NCBI GenBank assembly: GCA_020697375.1
Contig: JAJFBJ010000054.1
Coordinates: 1-21,143 of the forward strand
Reading direction: 5' to 3'
From: Nitrospira sp.
GTDB lineage: Bacteria > Nitrospirota > Nitrospiria > Nitrospirales > Nitrospiraceae
Length of the DNA stretch: 21,143 nucleotides
Shown here: positions 1 to 10,844 of the stretch, piece by piece
Numbering within the stretch: the stretch's first letter is position 1
How the letters are laid out: each line of letters opens with the position of its first letter
Position numbers and translations under genes: made by a program
The notes under the pieces: generated by a model
Seen by the model: only the letters and a program-made list of their open reading frames with translations
Databases searched by the model: none
Told to the model about the DNA's origin: nothing

Positions 1-701
1 GTCGCGCAGTGGTCGGCCAGCTCCTGTTCGTTCATCGCGAGGACTTTGTTCCATTCCTCGTCGAAGCGGCCATCTTGAATTTCCTTGATGCGCGTATCAA
101 GCCCCTTCGGCTTCTCCGTAAAGTGGGCTCCTTGCGCGCGGCTCACATACAAAGCCACGAGGTTAGGGGCAATGTCCGCAATACAAACCGGCGTGCACAT
201 CCCGCACATGACACAGTCCATGAACATCTCGGACACACTCTTGAAATCGCCGAACACCGCTTTCCACACCCCTTCGCGAACATCGATTTTTTGGGGGCAT
301 GCCTCGGTGCATGCATTGCAATTCCGACAAAGCGGCGCTTCAGGATACAGGTTGAAGAGGTCTTGCTTCGGATCTTTGAGGGATTGGATATCGTACAGGG
401 CCTTGCGAGCGGGAAACGGAGGCATGATGGTGAAGGACATGCCGTCTTCCACGGCCATCTGGCAAGCCAGGCACGTTCGAACCTTCGGATCATCCTTCGT
501 CCGATAATACGTCGCACAGGCACCACAGAATCCACCGAGGCAACCAGCCCCTCGCACCACCTCCTGCCCTGTGTACCACAGAGCCTTGATCACGGTGATG
601 CCCTCTGGAACTTCATACTTCTTACCGGAGATTTCAATGCTCACCATTTTATGGCGCAGCACTTCCGGCTGATCGATCACATTGGTGTCTTCTTGTGCCA
701 T
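1..701 (-). CDS. Iron-sulfur protein with [2Fe-2S] and two [4Fe-4S] motifs (FrdB/SdhB-like), partial at C-terminus
   Basis: The reading frame opens with ATG at 701 and is still open at the window edge, giving 233 residues. The N-terminal part is a plant-type [2Fe-2S] domain with cysteines 54, 59, 62 and 77 (C-x4-C-x2-C then C). Two C-x2-C-x2-C-x3-C motifs follow, at 125-135 and 163-173, each able to bind [4Fe-4S]; only the first ends in the classical CP. This arrangement resembles the electron-transfer subunit of fumarate reductase/succinate dehydrogenase or thiol:fumarate reductase, although the third SdhB/FrdB cluster is normally [3Fe-4S]. It follows icd after 80 bases, has a GAGAG before the start, and probably belongs to the rTCA operon. 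A role in fumarate reduction is inferred from context; any flavoprotein partner would lie outside the window. The family is fairly certain, the exact function is not. Confidence 0.8.
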   Translation of the reverse strand, partial: MAQEDTNVIDQPEVLRHKMVSIEISGKKYEVPEGITVIKALWYTGQEVVRGAGCLGGFCGACATYYRTKDDPKVRTCLACQMAVEDGMSFTIMPPFPARKALYDIQSLKDPKQDLFNLYPEAPLCRNCNACTEACPQKIDVREGVWKAVFGDFKSVSEMFMDCVMCGMCTPVCIADIAPNLVALYVSRAQGAHFTEKPKGLDTRIKEIQDGRFDEEWNKVLAMNEQELADHCA

Positions 702-728
702 GTTTCTCTCGTGAACCGTGGAAAGCGT

Positions 729-755
729 GGCGAAGGGAGATTCACTCCCCTCGCC
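729..755 (-). other. Intercistronic stem-loop between icd and the iron-sulfur gene
   Basis: Bases 729-739 pair with 745-755 around a 5-base loop. In the minus-strand transcript this gives an 11-bp stem with one G-U pair. No run of T follows in the direction of transcription, so it does not look like a simple intrinsic terminator. It lies 27 bases before the start of the iron-sulfur gene. An mRNA-processing, stability or attenuation element is possible; this is inference. Confidence 0.45.
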
Positions 756-781
756 CTGAGGCCTATTCAGCTGATGCCCCC

Positions 782-5283
<4,502 letters not shown>

Positions 5284-5324
5284 GATATATTCTCCGTCTT
5301 CAGTGTTTATCGTTGCCCGCCTCT

Positions 5325-5375
5325 CGTGAAGCATATCTCGCAGGCATGCAGAGGCTTCACGAATGACGCTTCACG
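5325..5375. repeat. Three copies of an 8-mer (CGTGAAGC / GCTTCACG) between aclA and acnA
   Basis: The 8-mer lies at 5325-5332 in one orientation and at 5354-5361 and 5368-5375 in the other. The first can pair with the second over 9 bp (5324-5332 with 5354-5362) around a 21-base loop, or with the third. The last two are a direct repeat with a 14-base period. They fill the 99-base gap upstream of acnA. They may be a hairpin in the operon mRNA or a fragment of a dispersed intergenic repeat; no function is shown. Confidence 0.5.
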
Positions 5376-5382
5376 TGTCATG

Positions 5383-7203
5383 TTATTTCAGTGGCGGAAC
5401 TTCCCGCCGTTTAGGCGCTGCATAGTTCACGAGATAATCGAACAGCCGGATCAAGCGGCTATCCTGACGTTTCTGATCAACCCAGTGGCCGATTAATCCA
5501 ATCGTGCGCGAGAGGATGAAGAATCCGTTCAAACTATCGACCGGGAACCCGATATCGACCAACACCGCCGCCATGGTCCCGTCGACGTTCAAAATCAGGT
5601 TATCTTTCTTTACCGAAGTAATCTTCTCCACCTCCAGCGCAAAGTCGAGGCAAGGCGTCTTGATCTTCAAGCTCTTGACATAGCCGACCAACTCCTTGAC
5701 CCGCTTGTCCGGATTGCGGAGACTCTTGACACGGTGACCGATCCCAGGGACCGGGCCATGATTCTTCTTCATATATGCCAAGAATTCGTCGACAGACATC
5801 TTATTGTCGACGGCGTACTTGAAGAAGCGGCCTGCATCAGTCACGGCCCCCCCGAAGCGTGGCCCAATCATGATCATGCCGGCGGCCACCGATTGCGACA
5901 AGCCGATTCCCGCGCAAGCCGCAAGAATCGTTGCGTAGGCGCCGCTCACGCAGGGGCCATGGTCAGCCGAGAGCATCATAATCCGTTTGATGATTTCGGC
6001 TTCTTGCTTTGAGATCAGCCGCTTGTCCCACAGAAGACCAATGACATGAGGGATTTCGTAACCCTTGTTGATGAGTTCAGAGGCCGGATACCCGTCATAA
6101 CAGGGCTCATCACCACGGTCGTCGCTGATGGTCGTGCGGATGAGTGGAGCCACCATGACCTCGTCGGCCTTCATGGCTTCTTCGACCGTTTTCGGCAACT
6201 TCGGCAAGGTCGCCGGCTCCACCGGTTCCTTCACCTGACCAGACTTCAATAGCGCTTGATAGATCTCCTTGATGGCGGGACCGAGGGCACCGAATGTCGC
6301 CGGCACTAATGCGCCGGATTTTTTGAGCGCATCTGATTTGGACCGGGCTGACCCCTCGCCCTTCAAGCCTTCCTTGGCGCCGGCATGGCCAAACTTCATT
6401 CCCTTCGGCAAACTTTCCTGACAGAAGCCGGACACGACGGCGATCAACTTCACGCGCCGTTGCTTCGCCCCGTACCATTCCGCTGCGCGCTCCTCAAGAT
6501 CACCGCCCATTTCGCCGACAATGACGACCGCCTTCGTCTGCGGATCGTTCTCAAACATTTCAAGGTAGCTTACGTAATCGGTGCCGGGGTAGGCATCGCC
6601 GCCGATCCCGATGGCCGTGGTGATCCCGTCTGCGAATTGGGAACAAATCCAAATGATCTCATTCGATAAGCCGCCTGACTTGGTGATGACGCCGAACGAC
6701 CCTTCCCGGTAGAGCTTCGAGAGCACAAGGTTGTCGAAGGCTCCACCGATCACGCCTAATCGGCAAGCACCGGCCGAAATGATGCCGATGGATGACGGCC
6801 CGTTGAATACCTTGCCGAGCTTTCGAGCATGCGCGCCAAGGACTTTCGCATCCTTCTCAGGAACGCCCTCGGTGATCATCGAGACCACCTTGATGTGCGA
6901 ATCGTCAAGCGCTTCCATGCCGCCCTTCATCGCACGGTCGGCTCCGATATAGACGAGACTGGTATTGATGCTGGGATGGGTTTTGGTCGCGTCGGCAATA
7001 GATTTATAGACGGGAATAGCGATAAGTCCGCTACCATAGGGAATTTCGTTGGTCTTGCCGGCATCGGGCGGATAAACAAAGGCTTCCACGTTCAGCGGGC
7101 GCTTAATTAAGTAACAAAACTCAGCCATGCGACGGGCGGCATTGACGCCGGCCTGACCACCCTGGATCACCACACGGGTGTCTTTGTTTGCCAGAATACT
7201 CAT
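5383..7203 (-). CDS. aclA: ATP-citrate lyase large subunit (AclA)
   Basis: A 606-residue protein matching the large subunit of the bacterial two-subunit ATP-citrate lyase (about 608 residues in Chlorobium). The N-terminal half is succinyl-CoA synthetase alpha-like (GVITKSGGLSNEI at 171-183). The phosphohistidine motif FGHAGAKEG places His273 as the phosphorylated residue. The C-terminal half is a citrate synthase-like citryl-CoA lyase domain with SADHGP (His415), GIGHRVKS (His490) and NVDGT (Asp541). With AclB it converts citrate, ATP and CoA to acetyl-CoA, oxaloacetate, ADP and phosphate, the hallmark step of the rTCA cycle. ATG at 7203 follows AAGGGGAG, and the gap from aclB is 41 bases. 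The order aclB-aclA is the same as in Chlorobium. All expected catalytic residues are present. Confidence 0.97.
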   Translation of the reverse strand: MSILANKDTRVVIQGGQAGVNAARRMAEFCYLIKRPLNVEAFVYPPDAGKTNEIPYGSGLIAIPVYKSIADATKTHPSINTSLVYIGADRAMKGGMEALDDSHIKVVSMITEGVPEKDAKVLGAHARKLGKVFNGPSSIGIISAGACRLGVIGGAFDNLVLSKLYREGSFGVITKSGGLSNEIIWICSQFADGITTAIGIGGDAYPGTDYVSYLEMFENDPQTKAVVIVGEMGGDLEERAAEWYGAKQRRVKLIAVVSGFCQESLPKGMKFGHAGAKEGLKGEGSARSKSDALKKSGALVPATFGALGPAIKEIYQALLKSGQVKEPVEPATLPKLPKTVEEAMKADEVMVAPLIRTTISDDRGDEPCYDGYPASELINKGYEIPHVIGLLWDKRLISKQEAEIIKRIMMLSADHGPCVSGAYATILAACAGIGLSQSVAAGMIMIGPRFGGAVTDAGRFFKYAVDNKMSVDEFLAYMKKNHGPVPGIGHRVKSLRNPDKRVKELVGYVKSLKIKTPCLDFALEVEKITSVKKDNLILNVDGTMAAVLVDIGFPVDSLNGFFILSRTIGLIGHWVDQKRQDSRLIRLFDYLVNYAAPKRREVPPLK

Positions 7204-7244
7204 CGGGATCTCCCCTTATGTTCGGTTGGTCATAGGCGGTAGGA

Positions 7245-8444
7245 CTACTTTGCTTGAAGCGCCTTGTCGACGATATCCGTAAGCGGTGTGTTGCGGTCGA
7301 AGACATTGATATCAAAGCCTTCGTCTTTCAGCGCGCGCATGGCATCGAGACCTTCCTTCTCACGCGGTCCGCCGCGACGCACCCAGATTTTGACCCCCTT
7401 GAGCTTGCCTTCTGATTTGGCTTTGCGGAACCCGTTGATGATGCCACCGAATGTTTTCTTCACGTCGGTGAAATTCGCGATGGCCCCGCCAACGATGATG
7501 TTTTTAATCCCAGGTAATGAACAGACCTTCTCTGTGAGCACTTCCACTGCCCAATCAGGAGGATCACCCGAATATTCAGCATAATTGGCCAACTTACCGC
7601 CGCGCGCAACGACGGCGTCCGAATAATACACACTTGCGCCACCGCCCGCAGGCAACATGGCGGTATCACCACCGGGGATTTCGATAAACTTGACCGATCC
7701 CTTGATTTTGCTGTCGACGGCCATGACGTCGACTTCCTGCTTGGAGTAGGCACGCCCGAATTCTGCAGCAAACGCGAAGTTCCAATCAGGATGGCGGAAC
7801 TTTGCATCGCCATCGAGCAGCGTGACCGCGTCGAGCGCCACCAATTCCCCATCACTCGCGCGAAGGACGACTGGATTGACTTCGAGATATTGCGCATCCT
7901 CATTATCGAAACAGGCGAACATCTTGCCTGAAAATTCTGCCATCTTCTTGGCAAGCGCACCGGTAAAACCCGCGTCTTTGGACAACTTTTCAAGGGATTC
8001 CGGAGAGGGAGACTGGCCGATCTCTAGACACAAGCGCTTAACGCGTTCCCAGTTCGATTCGACTTCGATTCCACCGCAGTTGGCCACTAGGATCTCAGTG
8101 CCCTCTCGGGTGGATTTTACAGCGCAATAGTATTCTTCTTTATGAGGGATCATCTCAGACACGATGACCTGGGCAACGGTAATGCTACCGACCTGGCGGC
8201 CAATCATCTCTTTCGCCGCCGCTTCTGCGGCTTTGAAATCCAAGTCTACCTTGACGAGGCCCAGCTTAAAGCGCGACCCGAGGGCCTCATGCGCCTTGAC
8301 CACCAGCTTCGACTTCTTAAACCATTCATTGGCTTGTCCCAGCTTGGTCAGCTCATCAACGGAGGTCACAACCACATAATTGGGAACGTTGATTCCCCAT
8401 TTCTTCATCAGCCCCATCCCGGGACCTTCGAGCACTTTCGCCAT
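7245..8444 (-). CDS. aclB: ATP-citrate lyase small subunit (AclB)
   Basis: A 399-residue ATP-grasp protein related to the beta subunit of succinyl-CoA synthetase and matching bacterial AclB in length (about 398). It begins MAKVLEGPGMGLMKKWGI. It carries the ATP-grasp element YLEVNPVVLR near 186-195 and a C-terminal CoA-ligase-like region with GGAIANFTDV and VRRGGPREKEG. It activates citrate with ATP and CoA together with AclA. It is the first gene of the rTCA operon; ATG at 8444 is preceded by AAGGAG at a good distance. A sigma-70-like promoter can be drawn at 8492-8520. No oddities were seen. Confidence 0.97.
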   Translation of the reverse strand: MAKVLEGPGMGLMKKWGINVPNYVVVTSVDELTKLGQANEWFKKSKLVVKAHEALGSRFKLGLVKVDLDFKAAEAAAKEMIGRQVGSITVAQVIVSEMIPHKEEYYCAVKSTREGTEILVANCGGIEVESNWERVKRLCLEIGQSPSPESLEKLSKDAGFTGALAKKMAEFSGKMFACFDNEDAQYLEVNPVVLRASDGELVALDAVTLLDGDAKFRHPDWNFAFAAEFGRAYSKQEVDVMAVDSKIKGSVKFIEIPGGDTAMLPAGGGASVYYSDAVVARGGKLANYAEYSGDPPDWAVEVLTEKVCSLPGIKNIIVGGAIANFTDVKKTFGGIINGFRKAKSEGKLKGVKIWVRRGGPREKEGLDAMRALKDEGFDINVFDRNTPLTDIVDKALQAK

Positions 8445-8491
8445 GATTGACGACTCCTTGGTGTGTGAGAAGGCGGAGAAAACGGAGTGAC

Positions 8492-8520
8492 AGAGTACCG
8501 AATTCTGCGGATTAGCTCAA
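8492..8520 (-). promoter_or_regulatory. Candidate sigma-70 promoter of the acl-acn-icd operon, with a dyad over the -35 box
   Basis: On the minus strand TTGAGC (8520-8515) is followed after 17 bases by TACTCT (8497-8492). This puts transcription start near 8485, about 40 bases before aclB. The inverted repeat GGATT-n5-AATCC at 8509-8523 overlaps the -35 box and could be an operator. Both boxes are only moderate matches, so the site is tentative. Confidence 0.4.
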
Positions 8521-8588
8521 TCCTCCAAAGGGCCTACGCTTCGAGCGCAGAAGTCCTATCACAATGGGCACCGAAGATTCATCATCAT

Positions 8589-8624
8589 AAATGTTCTATA
8601 CGTGCTAAATATTCGACACGTGCT
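8589..8624. repeat. Imperfect tandem 18-bp repeat at the 3' end of mutM
   Basis: Two adjacent 18-base units, 8607-8624 and 8589-8606, match at 15 of 18 positions. On the minus strand both begin AGCACGT and end with ATTT. The first unit encodes the last residues of MutM and the stop codon straddles the junction at 8605-8607. It may be a local duplication, or a protein-binding direct repeat about 100 bases upstream of the proposed acl promoter. Confidence 0.55.
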
Positions 8625-9513
8625 TATGATCGCTTCGACCGACAAGGGTGCTAGAAGTGCGGTAATGTTTGTAAGAACGACCCGGGTTTCCTCGCTGGCA
8701 CGTTGGACAAAAGAAGGAGCTCCGCTCACCGGGAGATCGCCGAATCATTGCGCCGCAGTCATTCGGGCAAGGCTCTCCGGTTTTTGCGTAGACAAGATGC
8801 CGGCGCTTATACCGACCCTCTGTCCCATCGGGCGCGAAATAGTCCCGCACACTAGACCCCCCCATGGCTATGGCCTCGTGCAACACCTCCCCCATGATCC
8901 CAAACAGTCGGGTTATGGCCTTCACGTGAAGCTGATTGGCGGCCTGATCAGGATGCAGCCTGGCACGGAAGAGAATCTCATTGGCATAGATGTTTCCGAT
9001 TCCCGCAATCACCTGTTGACGCATTAACAGCGACTTCAGCCGGCTGCGCGAAGCTGCCAGTAACAACGTGAATTGTGGGAGACTTATTGTGAGTGGATCG
9101 TACCCGAATCGACGCGCTGTGTACCGATCCAGCCCTGCCTGGTCAAACAGCGACAGGCGCCCAAACCGTCGAGGATTCCAGTATCGGATCTCAGGTTCTC
9201 CGCACCCCTCAAGATGAAGAATGAAATGGGTATGTTGGGGATGCTTGGTCTCGGTTGATCGAAAAACGAGCAAACCGGTCATGCCTAATTCAGCAGCAAG
9301 GAATCTGGCCTGATCGTCCCGAACGAAGGTTAGAATGATACTCTTTCCTTTCCGTTCGACTGCTGTAATCTTGGCGTGACGGTACCATTCGACGGACGAC
9401 AAACCTTCCCGAACGATGTCGTCCCGACCGACCCAGCAATTCTGCACGGTCGCCCCGATTACGCGGTCGCGCAATTGACGCGCCGCGACTTCCGCTTCCG
9501 GCAACTCAGGCAT
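8605..9513 (-). CDS. mutM: Formamidopyrimidine-DNA glycosylase (Fpg/MutM)
   Basis: A 302-residue base-excision repair enzyme that removes oxidised purines such as 8-oxoguanine and nicks the abasic site. The start is ATG 9513, because Fpg requires the N-terminal PELPE with Pro2 as nucleophile and Glu3; the frame continues upstream but would bury these. Conserved Lys57 (RKGKS), the helix-two-turn-helix near 171-188 (GIGNIYANEILF) and a C-terminal zinc finger with Cys249, 253, 269 and 272 are present. GAGGGA lies about 8 bases before the start. Two oddities: the first cysteine pair is C-x3-C rather than the usual C-x2-C, and about 29 residues follow the CQ motif where the protein normally ends. 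It sits upstream of aclB in the same direction after 160 bases and is probably independently regulated. Confidence 0.95.
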   Translation of the reverse strand: MPELPEAEVAARQLRDRVIGATVQNCWVGRDDIVREGLSSVEWYRHAKITAVERKGKSIILTFVRDDQARFLAAELGMTGLLVFRSTETKHPQHTHFILHLEGCGEPEIRYWNPRRFGRLSLFDQAGLDRYTARRFGYDPLTISLPQFTLLLAASRSRLKSLLMRQQVIAGIGNIYANEILFRARLHPDQAANQLHVKAITRLFGIMGEVLHEAIAMGGSSVRDYFAPDGTEGRYKRRHLVYAKTGEPCPNDCGAMIRRSPGERSSFFCPTCQRGNPGRSYKHYRTSSTLVGRSDHKHVSNI

Positions 9514-9702
9514 CGGTCTGGTTCCCTCACACAAACCCGCTCCTCAAAGATAGATTACGCCATGGCGATCAGGCAAAATGCAACTCCGCAAGAGAGCGCA
9601 CTGGGCCGAAGGGTGGAATAAGGCAAATCGGGAATTTTCCTGGACTGGGAGGAATGTAGAGGGAGATGGGCGTCGGTGAACGACGAGTAGACGACCGTAC
9701 CT

Positions 9703-10131
9703 CTATGCGCTTGAGGATTCGCGGCGGCCCTGTCGACGGTGACGAAGAAGCTCGATAGATTTTTCGAGCTGCGGCAAGGGCATGCCTCCTGGACGCCGCG
9801 TCAGCACCAGCTTCAGAGCATCAGCGTAAGACATGCCTTCCACGCAACAGAGGTAGGCTATGACGACCGAGACCGAACGTCCCAGGCCCATTCGACAACA
9901 TACGATGAGACGATGATCTGTAATATGAGCTTCCATCCATTCAACTGCCTGCCTTAGTGAGGTGGCGGACGGTTCCCCAAATTCCTTCAGCGGAATTTTG
10001 GCATAGACGATTCTCGAAGGCACCGTTACGTTTTGCTCCTCTGCCACCATCAGGACCGCACCCACCTGGGGCGGAGGATTCTTCGCATCATCGGCATTCC
10101 CCACGAGAAGACGCTTGTTGATCATATGCAT
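9703..10131 (-). CDS. Small dual-specificity-type protein phosphatase
   Basis: A 142-residue protein with a cysteine-phosphatase P-loop, C-x5-R-S: Cys79, then RMGLG, then Arg85-Ser86. The usual family motif is HCxxGxxRS; here the preceding histidine is replaced by Cys78. The usual general-acid region reads KIPLKEFGEPS (45-55), with Glu where Asp is common. The remainder has the predicted alpha/beta pattern of atypical dual-specificity phosphatases. The substrate may be phospho-Ser/Thr/Tyr protein, RNA or a small molecule; nothing here decides it. The gene has no ribosome binding site, and a strong -10 box (TATACT) ends 9 bases before ATG 10131, suggesting a leaderless or nearly leaderless mRNA. 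A second ATG at 10125 is an alternative start. Confidence 0.8.
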   Translation of the reverse strand: MHMINKRLLVGNADDAKNPPPQVGAVLMVAEEQNVTVPSRIVYAKIPLKEFGEPSATSLRQAVEWMEAHITDHRLIVCCRMGLGRSVSVVIAYLCCVEGMSYADALKLVLTRRPGGMPLPQLEKSIELLRHRRQGRRESSSA

Positions 10132-10140
10132 GGTCTCGTT

Positions 10141-10168
10141 AGTATAGAGAGGGCCTGCGTCCGGTCAA
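10141..10168 (-). promoter_or_regulatory. Sigma-70 promoter of the phosphatase gene
   Basis: On the minus strand TTGACC (10168-10163) and TATACT (10146-10141) are separated by 16 bases. The predicted start of transcription falls 0-3 bases before ATG 10131, so the mRNA would have almost no leader. It is divergent from the promoter at 10197-10226. Confidence 0.55.
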
Positions 10169-10196
10169 GGAAATCATGGTTCTTCGGGCCAAGCAG

Positions 10197-10226
10197 TTGA
10201 AGATCAGTGAGACCGGTGCGTATACT
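10197..10226 (+). promoter_or_regulatory. Sigma-70 promoter of the zinc-ribbon gene
   Basis: TTGAAG (10197-10202) and TATACT (10221-10226) are separated by 18 bases, with a TG two bases before the -10 box. Transcription would start near 10233, about 16 bases before ATG 10249, leaving room for the CAGGGA ribosome binding site. Confidence 0.5.
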
Positions 10227-10248
10227 CTATCTTCCATCAGGGAAATCA

Positions 10249-10608
10249 ATGGCTCACACATCCCTTGAAGAAGTAGAAAAACGCCTCTCGTCCGTCCGTT
10301 GCGCGATCTGCAAGACGAACACCTTTGGCGTCGACCGACGAACTCTGCAAGCTGATGGGGAATGTCGCGGCGTCTGTCTCAAGTGTCGATACAATTTCCC
10401 GGTGTATACCGACATGGATTTTTATCTGCGAACTCAACCTGATATTCCTTATCGGCTTAAGGAGATTTCCTGTCCCAGCTGTCAGCATCGAGGGGTGAAT
10501 CTCGATTTCCGTATCACTATGTCTGTCCGCGAAGCGATATATTTCGTCACCTGTACCGCCTGCAAGAACCCGTTTCCTGAACGTTCCTCATTGGAAGCAT
10601 TTGAGTGA
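10249..10608 (+). CDS. Hypothetical protein with two zinc-ribbon-like cysteine quartets
   Basis: A 119-residue protein I cannot assign to a named family. It has four CxxC knuckles: Cys18/21 with Cys43/46, and Cys75/78 with Cys102/105. They are spaced as two tandem zinc ribbons of about 30 residues each; Cys39 is extra. There is no signal peptide or membrane segment, so it is probably a cytoplasmic metal-binding or nucleic-acid/protein-binding protein. The start is ATG 10249, with CAGGGA six bases upstream and a promoter just before it; the frame runs upstream to 10207 but those residues overlap the promoter. The next small gene begins 37 bases after its stop. No function is proposed. Confidence 0.75.
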   Translation: MAHTSLEEVEKRLSSVRCAICKTNTFGVDRRTLQADGECRGVCLKCRYNFPVYTDMDFYLRTQPDIPYRLKEISCPSCQHRGVNLDFRITMSVREAIYFVTCTACKNPFPERSSLEAFE

Positions 10609-10645
10609 CATTTCCAATTGCGATTTCATGTATACTGGTGTTCAT

Positions 10646-10840
10646 ATGAACGATGCCCCAAACCCCAAAGCCCCTCCATCAACTCCTGTCCCTAGCGAAG
10701 CTGTCGAGAAGCCCCGCAAAGAAATCCCCTTGGTCTCGGTACCGAACGACCGCGAAATGATGGCAGATGAAATGGCGGAGCTCTTCGATGAGGACCGTGT
10801 TACGCATCAACACGGTAGCTCCGAGCCGGAAGCAGACTAG
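10646..10840 (+). CDS. Hypothetical 64-residue proline-rich/acidic protein
   Basis: A short frame of 64 residues with a proline-rich N-terminal half (NPKAPPSTPVPSE) and an acidic, methionine-rich segment (MADEMAELFDEDR) near 40-52. It is probably largely disordered. No family was recognised. ATG 10646 lacks a ribosome binding site, but TATACT at 10631-10636 ends 9 bases before it, again suggesting a very short leader. Alternatives are ATG 10628 and a TTG at 10601 overlapping the upstream stop. It ends 4 bases before the convergent stop of the methyltransferase gene. That it is coding is likely but not certain. Confidence 0.5.
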   Translation: MNDAPNPKAPPSTPVPSEAVEKPRKEIPLVSVPNDREMMADEMAELFDEDRVTHQHGSSEPEAD

Positions 10841-10844
10841 GCTT

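Noticed and set aside
9514..9702. Search for a small gene or RNA between mutM and the phosphatase gene
   Set aside because: Only a 19-codon frame at 9561 without a ribosome binding site was seen; no stable RNA fold or family could be supported.
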